The notes below the pieces were generated by a model that saw only the letters and a program-made list of their open reading frames with translations, searched no databases and was not told the DNA's origin. This document shows, piece after piece, positions 17,074 through 26,782 of a stretch of DNA of 64,000 nucleotides. This DNA comes from Asticcacaulis sp. YBE204. GTDB lineage: Bacteria > Pseudomonadota > Alphaproteobacteria > Caulobacterales > Caulobacteraceae. Location: contig NZ_AWGF01000003.1 of the NCBI RefSeq assembly GCF_000495855.1, positions 1-64,000 of the forward strand, written 5' to 3'. Both the position numbers and the translations under genes were made by a program. Position 1 is the stretch's first letter; each line of letters opens with the position of its first letter.

Positions 17074-17106
17074 TTCATATAGAGTTCAGCGCGCGGGACG
17101 CATTCT
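17074..17106 (+). promoter_or_regulatory. direct-repeat operator for the second rcnB-like gene
   Basis: TTCA at 17074 and 17085 form an 11-bp-period repeat. CATTCT at 17101-17106 lies at the same distance as the -10 of the first copy. The match to the other paralogue supports co-regulation; the -10 itself is weak. Confidence 0.4.
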
Positions 17107-17144
17107 GGGGATGTCGAAAAGACCTAACCAAAGGAGAGACCCTT

Positions 17145-17510
17145 ATGAAACGCATCGCAACGGCTTCCATCCTGCTGATGATGACGGCCTCGCTGGCCAC
17201 CGCTAATATCGCCTCGGCTCAGCCCCAGCAAAACCACGACCGCCCTTCGGCGCAAAGTCATGACAACCGCGGCAATGACAACCGCCGTAACGACGACCGC
17301 GACAATCGCGGCTGGCACAAGAAGTCCGATTACCGCAAGGGCGGCCATGTCGCCTATAACGACTGGCAGCGCGGTCGCTCGGTCGATTACCGCAAGGTCC
17401 GGGGCCTGTCCAAGCCGCCCAAGGGCTACGAATGGCGCAAGGTCGATAACCGCTACATCCTTGCCGCCGCCGCGACCGGCATCATCACCGCGATCATCCT
17501 GAGCAAGTAA
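17145..17510 (+). CDS. RcnB-family periplasmic protein (paralogue)
   Basis: The 121-residue protein has a signal peptide (MKRIATASILLMMTASLATA), a His/Asn/Arg/Asp-rich linker and the conserved RcnB end (YNDWQRGRSVDYRKVRG, PPKGYEWRKVDNRYILAAAATGI). The reading frame opens far upstream, but AAAGGAGAG before the ATG at 17145 and the signal peptide fix the start. Own terminator and own upstream direct repeat suggest an independently transcribed duplicate of the neighbouring gene. Confidence 0.88.
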   Translation: MKRIATASILLMMTASLATANIASAQPQQNHDRPSAQSHDNRGNDNRRNDDRDNRGWHKKSDYRKGGHVAYNDWQRGRSVDYRKVRGLSKPPKGYEWRKVDNRYILAAAATGIITAIILSK

Positions 17511-17530
17511 AGCTGTGGCAGCATAAAACA

Positions 17531-17565
17531 AAACGGCGCTCTTTTCCGGGAGCGCCGTTTTTGCG
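17531..17565 (+). terminator. Rho-independent terminator
   Basis: AAACGGCGCTC pairs with GAGCGCCGTTT across TTTTCCGG, followed by T residues, 20 bp after the stop of the second rcnB-like gene. Confidence 0.88.
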
Positions 17566-17567
17566 TA

Positions 17568-17615
17568 CCTGTCTTAATCCCCTCCCCCCCTACGGGGAGA
17601 GGGAATTAAGACAGG
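17568..17615. repeat. palindromic element (CCCCTAC-GGGG type)
   Basis: The outer arms CCTGTCTTAAT and ATTAAGACAGG are perfect 11-bp complements and enclose CCCCTCCCC...GGGGAGAGGG. It resembles the element at 34070-34185 in its core. Confidence 0.7.
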
Positions 17616-17645
17616 CTTGATTGAACGTTCGCTTTGTCGCATCCT

Positions 17646-18056
17646 ATGCCCATGGACAAAGACCTGTTCGATGATGTGAAGCACAGTTTAAAGGAGGTAA
17701 AGGAAATGCTTGCCTCAAAGAAAGGCAATCCTCCGGCTCAACGCTCGCCGCAAGAAAAGAAGAAACTCAGCTACGCCAAGGACCGGCGAAATAACTATGG
17801 TGAAAGCGACAAAGCGTCTCGCAAAGCTATTCCGCTCCGCAAAGCGCGCGAAAGTCGCGATGATCGACGTAAAACACGCCAGATTGCCGGTCAAATAGAG
17901 CGGATGGATAGTGAAACCGCCGATAAGGCTGAAAGCAGCCTGAAACAAGACATAAACCGCGTTGGTGGCTGGACAAAATCTCCGGACCAGCCCCTTGGCG
18001 AACATGTTCAGGCGCAGAAGGAACGTTTTAATTTCCGACAGGCACCAAACAAATAG
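17646..18056 (+). CDS. hypothetical basic, hydrophilic protein
   Basis: No family is recognised. The 136-residue product is Lys/Arg/Asp/Ser-rich with no signal peptide or membrane segment and a highly charged middle (KDRRNNYGESDKASRKAIPL, RKARESRDDRRKTRQ), suggesting a soluble, perhaps nucleic-acid-associated or disordered protein. It has more A-rich codons than its neighbours, possibly foreign. A TTG at 17634 is an alternative start, and an ATG at 17652 another. It stands between a palindromic element and dxs, convergent with dxs. Confidence 0.6.
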   Translation: MPMDKDLFDDVKHSLKEVKEMLASKKGNPPAQRSPQEKKKLSYAKDRRNNYGESDKASRKAIPLRKARESRDDRRKTRQIAGQIERMDSETADKAESSLKQDINRVGGWTKSPDQPLGEHVQAQKERFNFRQAPNK

Positions 18057-18080
18057 CGCTACGAAAAAACAACGTTTGAA

Positions 18081-20033
18081 TTACCCCTTCACCGCCGCCT
18101 TGGCGATATCGGCCTCGCTGAAGCCCAGCGCCTTCATGGCCGACGCCGCGATGCCGTGGGCGTCGAGGCCCGCATCGGCGTACATTTTCTCCGGCTTGTC
18201 GTGATCCTGAAAGACGTCCGGCAGGGTCAGGGTGCGGATCTTCAGCCCGTGATCCAGCGCGCCTTCCGACGCCAGATAATGCAGCACAAACGCGCCGAAT
18301 CCGCCCATCGCGCCTTCCTCGACCGTGATCAGGCATTCGTGGTGCTTGGCCAGTTGCCTGACCAGATCGCGATCGAGCGGCTTGGCGAAGCGCGCATCGG
18401 CGACCGTTGTGGACAGGCCCCGCGCCGCCAGCAGATCGGCAGCCTTGAGCGACTCCTGCAAACGCGCCCCCAACGACAGGATGGCGACCTTGGAGCCTTC
18501 GCGGACGATGCGGCCCCTGCCGACCTTCAACGGTTCGGCCAGAGCCGGAATCTCGACGCCGACGCCTTCGCCGCGCGGATAACGAAACGCCGACGGCCCG
18601 TCATCGTAGCTTGTCGCCGTGGCGATCATCGCCGCCAGCTCCGCCTCGTCCGACGCGGCCATGATCATCATGCCGGGCAGAGTCCCCAGATAGCCGATGT
18701 CAAACGTCCCGGCATGGGTCGCGCCGTCGGCTCCGACAAGCCCCGCCCGGTCGATGGCGAAGCGCACCGGCAAATCCTGTAGCGCTACATCGTGGGCCAC
18801 CTGATCGTAACCGCGCTGCAAAAACGTCGAGTAGAGGGCGCAGAACGGCTTCATGCCGTCCGCCGCGAGGCCTGCCGCAAAGGTTACGGCGTGCTGTTCG
18901 GCGATGCCGACGTCGTAGGTCCGGTCGGGGAAGACCTCACTGAACCGGTCGAGCCCCGTACCCGACGGCATGGCGGCGGTGATGGCCACCACCTTCGGGT
19001 CGATATGGGCGCGCTTGATCAGTTCGGCGGCGAAGACCTCGGTATAGCCCGGTGCATTGGCCTTGGGCTTGGACTGCTCGCCGGTAATGACGTCGAATTT
19101 CGCCACGCCATGATACTTGTCGGCAGCGGTCTCAGCCGGGACATAGCCCTTGCCCTTTTGCGTCACCACGTGGACCAGCACCGGGCGATCGGTGATGTCG
19201 CGCACGCGCTTCAGTACCGACAGCAGGTTTTCCATGTCGTGGCCGTCGATCGGGCCGACATAGTAGAAACCCAGTTCCTCGAAGAAGGTGCCGCCGGTGA
19301 CGTATGTGCGCGAAAACTCTTCCGACTTGCGCACCAGTTCGAACAGCGAGCGCGGCAGGCGTTCGGCGACGGACTTGCCCCAGCGGCGGACGGCTTGATA
19401 GGCACCGCCGGAGACCAGATTGGCCAGATAGGCGCTCATCCCGCCGACAGGGGGCGCGATCGACATATCGTTGTCGTTGAGGATGACGGTCAGGTTTTTC
19501 GTCGTCTCGGCGGCGTTGTTCATCGCCTCATAGGCCATGCCCGCCGACATCGAGCCGTCGCCGATGACGGCGATGACGCGGTTGTCCTCGCCCTTGAGGT
19601 CGCGCGCGGCGCAGAAGCCCAGCGCCGCCGAAATCGAGGTCGCCGCGTGGGCCGCGCCGAATGGGTCGTAGACGCTTTCCGAACGCTTGGTGAATCCGCT
19701 TAGGCCACCCCCCTGACGGAGCGTCCGGATGCGGTCGCGCCGCCCAGTCAGTATCTTGTGCGGATAGGTCTGATGCCCGACGTCCCAGATCAGGATATCG
19801 CGCGGCGTCTCATAGACGTGATGCAGGGCCACCGTCAATTCGACGACGCCCAGAGCCGAACCCAGATGCCCGCCGGTCTTCGCCACGACCTCGATGGTTT
19901 CCGTGCGCACCTCCTCGGCCAGCGTCTTCAACTGCGCGGGGCTGAGGTTACGGATGGCGGACGGCGTCTCAAGCGTGTCGAGAACCGGCGCGCCGGGAAC
20001 GGAGGTATCGGGATGCGGCATAGACGGGTGCAC
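18081..20033 (-). CDS. dxs: 1-deoxy-D-xylulose-5-phosphate synthase
   Basis: The 650-residue enzyme is near-standard length for DXS. It shows the N-terminal [25 protein letters not shown], the thiamine-diphosphate motif [17 protein letters not shown], and the catalytic-glutamate motif [13 protein letters not shown] in the pyrimidine domain. It condenses pyruvate and glyceraldehyde 3-phosphate in the first step of the MEP isoprenoid pathway. The first codon is GTG; an ATG four codons downstream (20019-20021) is an equally good start. ispA and xseB lie a gene away on the same strand, a common alphaproteobacterial neighbourhood. Confidence 0.96.
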   Translation of the reverse strand: MHPSMPHPDTSVPGAPVLDTLETPSAIRNLSPAQLKTLAEEVRTETIEVVAKTGGHLGSALGVVELTVALHHVYETPRDILIWDVGHQTYPHKILTGRRDRIRTLRQGGGLSGFTKRSESVYDPFGAAHAATSISAALGFCAARDLKGEDNRVIAVIGDGSMSAGMAYEAMNNAAETTKNLTVILNDNDMSIAPPVGGMSAYLANLVSGGAYQAVRRWGKSVAERLPRSLFELVRKSEEFSRTYVTGGTFFEELGFYYVGPIDGHDMENLLSVLKRVRDITDRPVLVHVVTQKGKGYVPAETAADKYHGVAKFDVITGEQSKPKANAPGYTEVFAAELIKRAHIDPKVVAITAAMPSGTGLDRFSEVFPDRTYDVGIAEQHAVTFAAGLAADGMKPFCALYSTFLQRGYDQVAHDVALQDLPVRFAIDRAGLVGADGATHAGTFDIGYLGTLPGMMIMAASDEAELAAMIATATSYDDGPSAFRYPRGEGVGVEIPALAEPLKVGRGRIVREGSKVAILSLGARLQESLKAADLLAARGLSTTVADARFAKPLDRDLVRQLAKHHECLITVEEGAMGGFGAFVLHYLASEGALDHGLKIRTLTLPDVFQDHDKPEKMYADAGLDAHGIAASAMKALGFSEADIAKAAVKG

Positions 20034-20143
20034 TCATGCGCCGGCTCACCGGCAATCTTATTGTCTCTATAGCAACGGACATAAAACTGTGACGCTGTTT
20101 TGTCCAGAGCGCGCCGTCACGGGTAATTAAATCATGTCCGGGG

Positions 20144-21472
20144 TCAGCCCTTCGGTTTCGCCGGGGCACCGGACGCGCAGAGGTTTGACGACAGGTCCTT
20201 TGTCTGGGCGATCATGGTGCCGAGTTGTTTCCGACTGCCATCCAGCATCGTTTTGTCCTCGGCGCTCAGATGTTCGCCATCCAGCACCATGGCCTCACGC
20301 ATGACCACATCGAGGCGCGTAAGACTTTTCAGGGCGCGCTGGCTGGCATTACAACCGGCCACCCGGTCCTTTGCCTTCACCGCGATTTGCAGGTCGGCCA
20401 TCGCCTTTTCGTAATCCTGCATCAGTTGATCGCCCTCGGCCATCAAAGCCGTGGTGCGGCCGTCATTGGCGGAAACCTTGCAAGCCTTTTCCTTGGTTTG
20501 CGACATCTTCTGGCGCATTTCCATCGACGAGGTCTGAAGCGAACGCAGGGACGACACGTCGTGACCCTCACCCTCAAGCCGGGCAATATCGTCCTTGAGA
20601 CCGGTATTGGCCTCTTCGATCAACCGAACGCTGGTTTTGGCGGCCTCGCACATGCCCGTCGCATCGCCAAGCGTAAACGACATCATCGCCGAGGTGGCTT
20701 TCAGCAACCGCTTCGTATAGAGGTCTGCGGCAACCTCGACCGGTGTCTGCGGGATCGGCGGCAAGGGCGGCGGCTCGGGCGCGTTCACCCTGGCGCAGGT
20801 CTCCCCGCTCAGGCGCGTGAGTTCGGTCGCCTCGGCTTTGGCGGCCGCATATCCCGGTTTGAACGGCGCCCACGATTCCGGCATCATCAGGCTGTAGACC
20901 TGCTCCAGAATCTCATATTTTTTCAGCCTCGCGGCATTTATCCGTTCGGCGCTGCGGATATCGGCACAGGCGTTCAGGTCGTCGCCGCGACCCTGCGACG
21001 TCTTGAAATCGGCGCGCGCCACGCTCAACGCCTCGGTCAGGGCCTTGAGTTCGGCACGCGGACCACCCAGTTTGTCGGGGCCTTTATCGACGGTCTTGCC
21101 GGCGCAGCTATCCGCTTGGGTTATCACCCCGCCGTCGGCGGCCTCGCTCAGGCCCAGATAGGCGTGGTGGATCAGGTCGGTGGATTTGCCCTGCGCCCGC
21201 AACGCCGTCAGAGCCGCGAAAGCCTCGGCCTTTGCCTTGCGATACCAGGCGATATCTTCGGTCGTGACGCGGCAATAGACGCTTGTGTCCCGTGCCTTGA
21301 AACCTGCTGTGATCTCGGCCTGTTTGGTCCGCGACGGGCTTTCGATATAGTAACGGTCGACCCGCTCGCTATAGGTCTTGACCTCGTCCGGCGTCAGCGG
21401 CGTCTGCGCCTGAACGCCCACGGCCAGCATAGCGCCGACCGTCAGCGCCAAAATCCCCAAAATGCGTTTCAT
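20144..21472 (-). CDS. periplasmic protein of four tandem cysteine-paired helical modules
   Basis: No known family is recognised. The 442-residue precursor has a signal peptide (MKRILGILALTVGAMLAVGV, cleavage near AQA). The only eight cysteines occur as four pairs, 67/123, 169/226, 275/331 and 374/432, each 56-58 residues apart, and successive modules start 102, 106 and 99 residues apart. Each module is mostly helical, preceded by a short helix such as ALTEALSVARADFK or YEKAMADLQIAVKAK. A Pro-rich linker (PEPPPLPPIPQTP, about 232-244) divides modules 2 and 3. Periplasmic disulfides within each module are likely. The ATG at 21470-21472, preceded by GGGGGAAT, is chosen over an upstream in-frame start that would read through a palindromic element. 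Confidence 0.75.
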   Translation of the reverse strand: MKRILGILALTVGAMLAVGVQAQTPLTPDEVKTYSERVDRYYIESPSRTKQAEITAGFKARDTSVYCRVTTEDIAWYRKAKAEAFAALTALRAQGKSTDLIHHAYLGLSEAADGGVITQADSCAGKTVDKGPDKLGGPRAELKALTEALSVARADFKTSQGRGDDLNACADIRSAERINAARLKKYEILEQVYSLMMPESWAPFKPGYAAAKAEATELTRLSGETCARVNAPEPPPLPPIPQTPVEVAADLYTKRLLKATSAMMSFTLGDATGMCEAAKTSVRLIEEANTGLKDDIARLEGEGHDVSSLRSLQTSSMEMRQKMSQTKEKACKVSANDGRTTALMAEGDQLMQDYEKAMADLQIAVKAKDRVAGCNASQRALKSLTRLDVVMREAMVLDGEHLSAEDKTMLDGSRKQLGTMIAQTKDLSSNLCASGAPAKPKG

Positions 21473-21489
21473 ATTCCCCCCGGATACAA

Positions 21490-21533
21490 GCGATATGCCA
21501 AAAAGTGTCAGCGGTTTTTGGCAATAATATCGC
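21490..21533. repeat. short palindromic element with AAAGTGT...CGGTTTTT core
   Basis: GCGATAT at the left pairs with ATATCGC at the right, and CCAAAAAG with the AACCG-side TTTTTGG. The sequence between and around is nearly the same as 46707-46746, including the trailing GACAAAAC. Sits 18 bp upstream of the start codon at 21472. Confidence 0.75.
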
Positions 21534-21546
21534 GACAAAACATCGC

Positions 21547-22461
21547 TTAACTCTGCCGTTTCAGCACGAAATCCACACTGTCGCGTAAAATCTGCGCATC
21601 GCTGCCGAACAGGTCCAGCCGCGCCTTGCACTGTTCCGACAGGAGTTGCACCCGCGCCTTGGCTTCATCCAGCCCCAGCAGGGTGACGAAATTGGTCTTG
21701 CCCTTGGCAGCGTCCTTGCCCCCGGCGGCCTTGCCCAGCAGGTCCGGGTCGCCCTCGACATCAAGCAGGTCGTCGGCGATCTGATAGGCCAGCCCCAGAT
21801 CCTGCGCGAAGTGGACCAAGGCATTGGCTTCGCGTTCCGACGCGTCGGCGATGATCAGCGGAATTTCAAAGGCATAGACGATCAGGGCGCCGGTTTTCAG
21901 GCGCTGCATCCGCGCCACGCCGCCGAGGTCGTCGGACACCCCGATCAGGTCGATCATCTGCCCGCCGGCCATGCCCTGGGCGCCGGACGCCAGGGCCAGC
22001 CGCGAGATCAGTTCCACCCGCACCTGAGGGTCTTCGTGGGTGTCTTCCGAGGCCAGAATCTCGAACGCCACCGATTGAAGCGCGTCCCCGGCCAGAACGG
22101 CGGTCGCCTCATCGTAGGCGCGGTGGACCGTCAGTTGCCCGCGGCGGATATCGTCGTCATCCATGCACGGCAGGTCGTCGTGGACGAGGCTATAGGCGTG
22201 GATGCATTCCAGCGCACACGCGGCGCGCAGCACGGCTTGCGGATCGGCGTCGAACAGCCGTCCGGCCTCCATCGCAAAGAAGGGGCGCAGACGCTTGCCC
22301 GGCCCCAGCGCCGCGTAGCGCATGGCCTCGGTCAGGCGCGATTCGAAGCCATCGGCGCGCGGCAAAAGCTCATCGAGCGCCATGGTCACGAGGTCGGCCG
22401 TCTCCTGCATCCGTTGATGCAGCGGCGGCAGGTCGGAATTGGCGGCGACAGGGTTCGGCAT
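21547..22461 (-). CDS. ispA: farnesyl diphosphate synthase (polyprenyl synthetase)
   Basis: The 304-residue protein has the first Asp-rich motif in [15 protein letters not shown] and the second in DDLLDVEGD, plus [13 protein letters not shown]. It adds isopentenyl units to make farnesyl diphosphate, downstream of Dxs. Length and short-chain FARM context fit IspA; a geranylgeranyl product cannot be excluded. It is three bases downstream of xseB, forming xseB-ispA. Confidence 0.93.
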   Translation of the reverse strand: MPNPVAANSDLPPLHQRMQETADLVTMALDELLPRADGFESRLTEAMRYAALGPGKRLRPFFAMEAGRLFDADPQAVLRAACALECIHAYSLVHDDLPCMDDDDIRRGQLTVHRAYDEATAVLAGDALQSVAFEILASEDTHEDPQVRVELISRLALASGAQGMAGGQMIDLIGVSDDLGGVARMQRLKTGALIVYAFEIPLIIADASEREANALVHFAQDLGLAYQIADDLLDVEGDPDLLGKAAGGKDAAKGKTNFVTLLGLDEAKARVQLLSEQCKARLDLFGSDAQILRDSVDFVLKRQS

Positions 22462-22464
22462 GCG

Positions 22465-22716
22465 TCAGTTGAACTCCGCCGGGGCGACGGATTCGACCTG
22501 ACCGGCCTTGCTCAGGGTGATCTTTTCGACCTGCAACCGCGCGGCCTCAAGACGTTGTTCGCACAGGGCCTTCAGCTTTGCGCCGCGCTCGTACAGCTCC
22601 AGCGACTTTTCCAGCGGTGCCTGACCCGATTCGAGCTCCGACACGATGCGCTCAAGCTGCGCCAGCGCGTCCTCGAAGGACAGCGTGCTCAGGTCGGGCG
22701 TTGCGGAATCGGTCAT
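22465..22716 (-). CDS. xseB: exodeoxyribonuclease VII small subunit
   Basis: The 83-residue protein has the XseB signature LSFEDALAQLERIVSELESG, QAPLEKSLELYERG. It partners with XseA (not in this window) in single-strand DNA degradation. It lies directly upstream of ispA, the usual arrangement. Confidence 0.93.
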   Translation of the reverse strand: MTDSATPDLSTLSFEDALAQLERIVSELESGQAPLEKSLELYERGAKLKALCEQRLEAARLQVEKITLSKAGQVESVAPAEFN

Positions 22717-22738
22717 GGGAATCTCACTATTTTAAAGA

Positions 22739-23479
22739 CTAGACGCGCTTCTCGTAGCGGCGGCAGCCCCAGTACTTAAACCCCTGCTCGCAGGTTTGGC
22801 TATAGCCTAATTTTTTCAGCTCCAGCGAAATGGTGAAGTTGAAATAGCCGTGCGCCAGAAGCAGAACGTCTTCGCCGGTCAGGGCCTTTTCGTGCAGCAG
22901 CATTGCCGCCTGACGCGCGCGCTCTTCGGCTTGAGCGCGGGTTTCCTCGCCCTGATGGTGATTGAAGGCCCACCACCACCAACGCGAAATCCCACCCCAG
23001 TATTTCGGCGAAAACTTCATGAATTTCGGGAACTTCGGCGGCGGTAGCGGCGCTTCGACGAAGACCGGCAGCGAGACGAACGGCTTGCCGCGCGTCACAG
23101 CGCGGGCGGTTTCGATCGAGCGTTGCAGCGTCGACGAGAAGATGTATCCGGCTTCCCTGGCGAATTGCAGCAGCATCGGCGGTGGCATCTGGCCTTCGAG
23201 CAGGCCTGCCTTTTCGTAGCGCGCCCACCAGTCGCGGTAGCCGTCGGAATCGAGCTTCACGCGGCGCGACAGGGCCGGTTCGCCGTGGCGCACAAGCGTA
23301 ATCGCCCCTACTTTTTTCCGCTCGCTTCCACCCGTAGCCAAACCGACGCCCCGCCGCGAAAACCGTGCAAACGATTCCCGCCAGAAGTTAATAGAACAGG
23401 TGTGGTAGCCCGCCCGCCAGAGTGAGACAAGTGTTTTTAGGGTCACGCGGCGTGTCGCCTGTTTACGGAATGCCGCCAT
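22739..23479 (-). CDS. histidine phosphatase superfamily protein
   Basis: The phosphatase domain opens with ITLVRHGEPALS (catalytic RHG) and contains SSTLQRSIETARAV and, near the end, LLLAHGYFNF with the second His. Such enzymes act through a phospho-histidine; the substrate is unknown. A Pro/Trp-rich insertion (PPPKFPKFMKF, GGISRWWWW) is unusual. The frame continues far upstream antisense to the TPR gene, which is a shadow. The true start is uncertain: ATG candidates at 23494, 23482 and 23479, or a TTG at about 23335 just before the RHG motif. Confidence 0.8.
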   Translation of the reverse strand: MAAFRKQATRRVTLKTLVSLWRAGYHTCSINFWRESFARFSRRGVGLATGGSERKKVGAITLVRHGEPALSRRVKLDSDGYRDWWARYEKAGLLEGQMPPPMLLQFAREAGYIFSSTLQRSIETARAVTRGKPFVSLPVFVEAPLPPPKFPKFMKFSPKYWGGISRWWWWAFNHHQGEETRAQAEERARQAAMLLHEKALTGEDVLLLAHGYFNFTISLELKKLGYSQTCEQGFKYWGCRRYEKRV

Positions 23480-23557
23480 CATGCCTGACGGCATTTGTAA
23501 TTGGCCGGGCTCGCACGTCCCGGATAATCTTAGGCCCTCGGCAAAGGGGAATATGAC

Positions 23558-25501
23558 ATGCGCCGTATGATCTTCAGTCTGGCTCTGACCGGGACACTGG
23601 CCAGCGTCGCCTTGGCAGACGTTCCCGCCAAGCTGGCGCCCGACCGTATAGAGCCGGCCAAGGCCAATTTTGTTGCCTATCATCTGGCGCGACTGGACGG
23701 AAACCCGCCCGAAGGCGACCGGGTCGAGGGGCTGGCGCTCAATGTGCTGATGGTCGATCCGGACAATGAACGGGCGATTGCGCGCTATGTCCACGCCGTG
23801 GGCGAGGACGCTGACCGCCGGATACTGGAACTCCATGCCCGCCACCCAGACAATCCGGAGATCAATTACGCCACCAGCCGAATCCTGTTCCGTGATGATT
23901 TCAGTGTTCTTGCCCTGTCGTATCTGAGGATCGCCGCCGACGCCACGCCGGGCAACCGCGAACGGCTGATGGAAACGGCGCTGATGGCCTATTTTGCCGA
24001 AGACTATGCGACCTGCGTCGCCTATTATGACCTCGCTTTTGCAGGCGGTGCGGCCTATTGGGGCGACCGGATCAAGCGCGGCGAATGCCACGCCTTTCTG
24101 GGGCACAAGGCCGAGGCCAAAGCCGATTTCGACAAGGTGGTCGCCGACAGCGAGGGGCAGAAAACGGCCTATTCGGTACGCATGTTCAGGGACGGCGTGT
24201 TCAACAGCTGTAAGGGCAATCCTGACGGCAAGGTCGACAGCGGCTGGCGCAACCGCCGCAGCGGCAAATATTACGAAGCCTACCGCGACGCGCATCTGGC
24301 CCTGATGTGCGATCCGAAACATATCGGCGCGCTGGAACTCAGGCTTGAGATCGAGAGCAATGACGGCAATCTGCGCCGACATCAACTCGCTCACGCGGTG
24401 GCGCTTGCCAATGTGAAGGACAACGGTACCACCTACCGCGACCGTACGGCAAAGCTTGTACCGCCCAAGCCGTCGGACACCCTGACCGAAGCCCTGGCCA
24501 TCGATGTCGCGACCGGCGGGCGTGACGCCAATTTCAGACGCCGAAAGGCCGCCTATCTGGCCACCATCGTGCTTCAGGCTGAACCGGGCAACGCTCAGGC
24601 GCGGCTATTGCGGGCACGAGCCCTGACCAATATGGCGATCAGCAATCTGGAACCGCTGGCCTATGCCGACGCCACGGCGGCATTGACGAACCCGGCGACG
24701 GCGGCAGGGGCTCACAATGTGCGCGGTGTGCTGTTGTGGCGAAACAAGGCCAGCACCGAGGCGTTGAAAGACTTCGACACGGCCATTGCCCTGTCGCCCG
24801 GCTGGCTGCGCCCTTACGGTAACCGCGGGGTGCTGCGCGCCGAACTGGGTCAGACCGATGCTGCCCTCAGCGACCTCAATAAGGTCATCGCCGACGATCC
24901 ATCCGAAGACTATCTACAGGTGCGGTCTCAGGTTTACCTGAAAAAGAACGAGTCCGCCCGCGCTCTGGCCGATGCCGAGGCCGTGCGCAAACTCAACAGC
25001 CGCAACCCCGTCGCCCGCCGCGTGCAGATCGAAGCGCTCGACCGCATGGGTCAGAAGGACAAGGCCGACGGGTGGCACATCGACTTCATCATAGAGGACG
25101 AAAAGGCTGCCCGCGCCGACGCCTATCTCAGCCAGCGCGACCCGACCATCTATGCCCGCGCCAAAGACGTCGACACCAAGATGCAGGCCTATCAGGCTGC
25201 CGAACGTATCCTGGCCACCACCGACGGCATGTTCGAGGACGTCGGCACCGTCACACGGTATCTTGAACGCGCGCGTTCGGCGACCTCGAAGGCGGGTGCC
25301 ATCCGTCAGCTCAAGAGCGCGCAAAGTCTGGCGCAAGGCTGCGTCAATCGCGGCAAGTGGCTGCTCGAACGCGACGGCGCCTATTTCACCACCGACGACC
25401 GCACCCGCTACGATCAGGCCTTCGGTGCTTGCCAGAAGATGGCGACCGAACTGTCACCGATGATCGACCAGTTGAGCGGTAACGGCGACGATGACGACTG
25501 A
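23558..25501 (+). CDS. exported TPR-repeat protein
   Basis: The 647-residue protein has a signal peptide (MRRMIFSLALTGTLASVALA) and several TPR-like units, the clearest near residues 395-470 (ALKDFDTAIALSPGWLRPYG, RGVLRAELGQTDAALSDL). The C-terminus ends in an acidic run (GNGDDDD). It probably is a periplasmic scaffold; partners are unknown. AAAGGGGAA precedes the ATG. It is divergent from the phosphatase gene and abuts the convergent CFA-type gene end to end. Confidence 0.8.
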   Translation: MRRMIFSLALTGTLASVALADVPAKLAPDRIEPAKANFVAYHLARLDGNPPEGDRVEGLALNVLMVDPDNERAIARYVHAVGEDADRRILELHARHPDNPEINYATSRILFRDDFSVLALSYLRIAADATPGNRERLMETALMAYFAEDYATCVAYYDLAFAGGAAYWGDRIKRGECHAFLGHKAEAKADFDKVVADSEGQKTAYSVRMFRDGVFNSCKGNPDGKVDSGWRNRRSGKYYEAYRDAHLALMCDPKHIGALELRLEIESNDGNLRRHQLAHAVALANVKDNGTTYRDRTAKLVPPKPSDTLTEALAIDVATGGRDANFRRRKAAYLATIVLQAEPGNAQARLLRARALTNMAISNLEPLAYADATAALTNPATAAGAHNVRGVLLWRNKASTEALKDFDTAIALSPGWLRPYGNRGVLRAELGQTDAALSDLNKVIADDPSEDYLQVRSQVYLKKNESARALADAEAVRKLNSRNPVARRVQIEALDRMGQKDKADGWHIDFIIEDEKAARADAYLSQRDPTIYARAKDVDTKMQAYQAAERILATTDGMFEDVGTVTRYLERARSATSKAGAIRQLKSAQSLAQGCVNRGKWLLERDGAYFTTDDRTRYDQAFGACQKMATELSPMIDQLSGNGDDDD

Positions 25502-26725
25502 TCAGGGTTTCTGAACACCGTAATGCACCACGTCGGTGCGTCCCGTGCGGAAACCCGCTTCGCAATAGGCGAGATAGAACAGCCACATCTTGCGGAAGGC
25601 GGCGTCGAAGCCGGTGATCCGGCCCTCGCCCCACGCCGCCTCGAAACGCTGCGCCCACAATTTCAGCGTATGGGCATAGTCGTGGCCGAAGCCCATATCG
25701 GCGGTGACCGTCATACCAACCTTATTGGTCTGCTCGCGCAGCTTTTTCAGCGACGGCAGCATGCCGCCAGGAAAGATGTATTTCTGAATGAAATCGGGCC
25801 TTTGGCGATAGTCGTCGAACAGGTCGTCGCGGATGGTGATGATCTGCAAACCCGCCTTGCCGCCGGGTTTCAGGCAGGCCTCGACCTTGCGGAAATAATC
25901 ACCCCAGAACTGCTCGCCGACCGCCTCGAACATCTCGATCGAGACAATGGCGTCGAACTGACCCTGCACGTCGCGATAGTCGAGCATCAGCACCTCGACC
26001 TTATCATCGAGCCCAAGGCGTTTCATGCGGTCCACTGCATAATCATGCTGAGCCTGCGAAATGGTCAGACAGGTCGCCCGCGCGCCGACGACCTTCGCCG
26101 CATATTCGGCGAATCCGCCCCAGCCGCAGCCGATTTCCAGCACGTGCTGACCGGCCTTGAGATCGACCATACGCGCCAAGGCCGCATATTTGGCGGTTTG
26201 TGCGGCCTCCAGGTTATTCGTATCGCGGAACAGGGCCGACGAATAGGTCATGGTCTGGTCCAGCCATTGACCGTAGAAGGCGTTGCCGAGATCGTAATGG
26301 GCGAAGATATTGCGCTTCGACCCTGCCTTGGTGTTCCGGTTGAAGAAGTGCGCCACGCGGTTGATCATCTGCACCAGCGGATTGCCGGTCAGGAACCGCT
26401 TCAGACGGTCGATATTGAGCGTGAAGACTTCGAGTAGCTCCGCCAGATCGGGTGTGTCCCACTCCCCGGCCACATAACCATCGCAAAAGCCGATATCGCC
26501 CGCCGCCAGAACGCGCTTGAGGAAACGGAAGTCGCTGACCTTGAGGACGCCCGCCGGACCCGGCTCCTGACCGCGGATTTCAAACACCTTGCCGTTGGGA
26601 AAGACGATGTCAAGACTGCCGCGATGCCAGTTGTGGCGCAGCACCTTCAACGGCTGCCGTAAGGCGGGCGGCACGATTTTCAAATCCGCCATCAGGCCCG
26701 TCGTCTCAAGGGTTTGCGCAACCAT
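25502..26725 (-). CDS. cyclopropane-fatty-acyl-phospholipid synthase family methyltransferase
   Basis: The 407-residue S-adenosylmethionine enzyme has the family motifs VLEIGCGWGGFAEYAA and IEMFEAVGEQFWGDYF, and the NIFAHYDLGNAFYGQWLD region. It transfers a methylene or methyl group to unsaturated acyl chains of membrane lipids. It lies 57 bp downstream of the DUF2177 gene and behind chrR and the ECF sigma gene, so probably in the same operon. In Rhodobacter, CFA-type enzymes linked to RpoE/ChrR act in cyclopropane or furan fatty acid formation; which product is made here is open. Confidence 0.9.
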   Translation of the reverse strand: MVAQTLETTGLMADLKIVPPALRQPLKVLRHNWHRGSLDIVFPNGKVFEIRGQEPGPAGVLKVSDFRFLKRVLAAGDIGFCDGYVAGEWDTPDLAELLEVFTLNIDRLKRFLTGNPLVQMINRVAHFFNRNTKAGSKRNIFAHYDLGNAFYGQWLDQTMTYSSALFRDTNNLEAAQTAKYAALARMVDLKAGQHVLEIGCGWGGFAEYAAKVVGARATCLTISQAQHDYAVDRMKRLGLDDKVEVLMLDYRDVQGQFDAIVSIEMFEAVGEQFWGDYFRKVEACLKPGGKAGLQIITIRDDLFDDYRQRPDFIQKYIFPGGMLPSLKKLREQTNKVGMTVTADMGFGHDYAHTLKLWAQRFEAAWGEGRITGFDAAFRKMWLFYLAYCEAGFRTGRTDVVHYGVQKP

Positions 26726-26782
26726 CCATCGTCTCCCGCCGTTCTGTTAATATCTATGGGAACGCCACTCGGTATAAAAAAT

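Noticed and set aside
23495-24394. N-terminal 300-codon extension of the histidine phosphatase frame
   Set aside because: It runs antisense through the exported TPR gene; homology begins only near the RHG motif.
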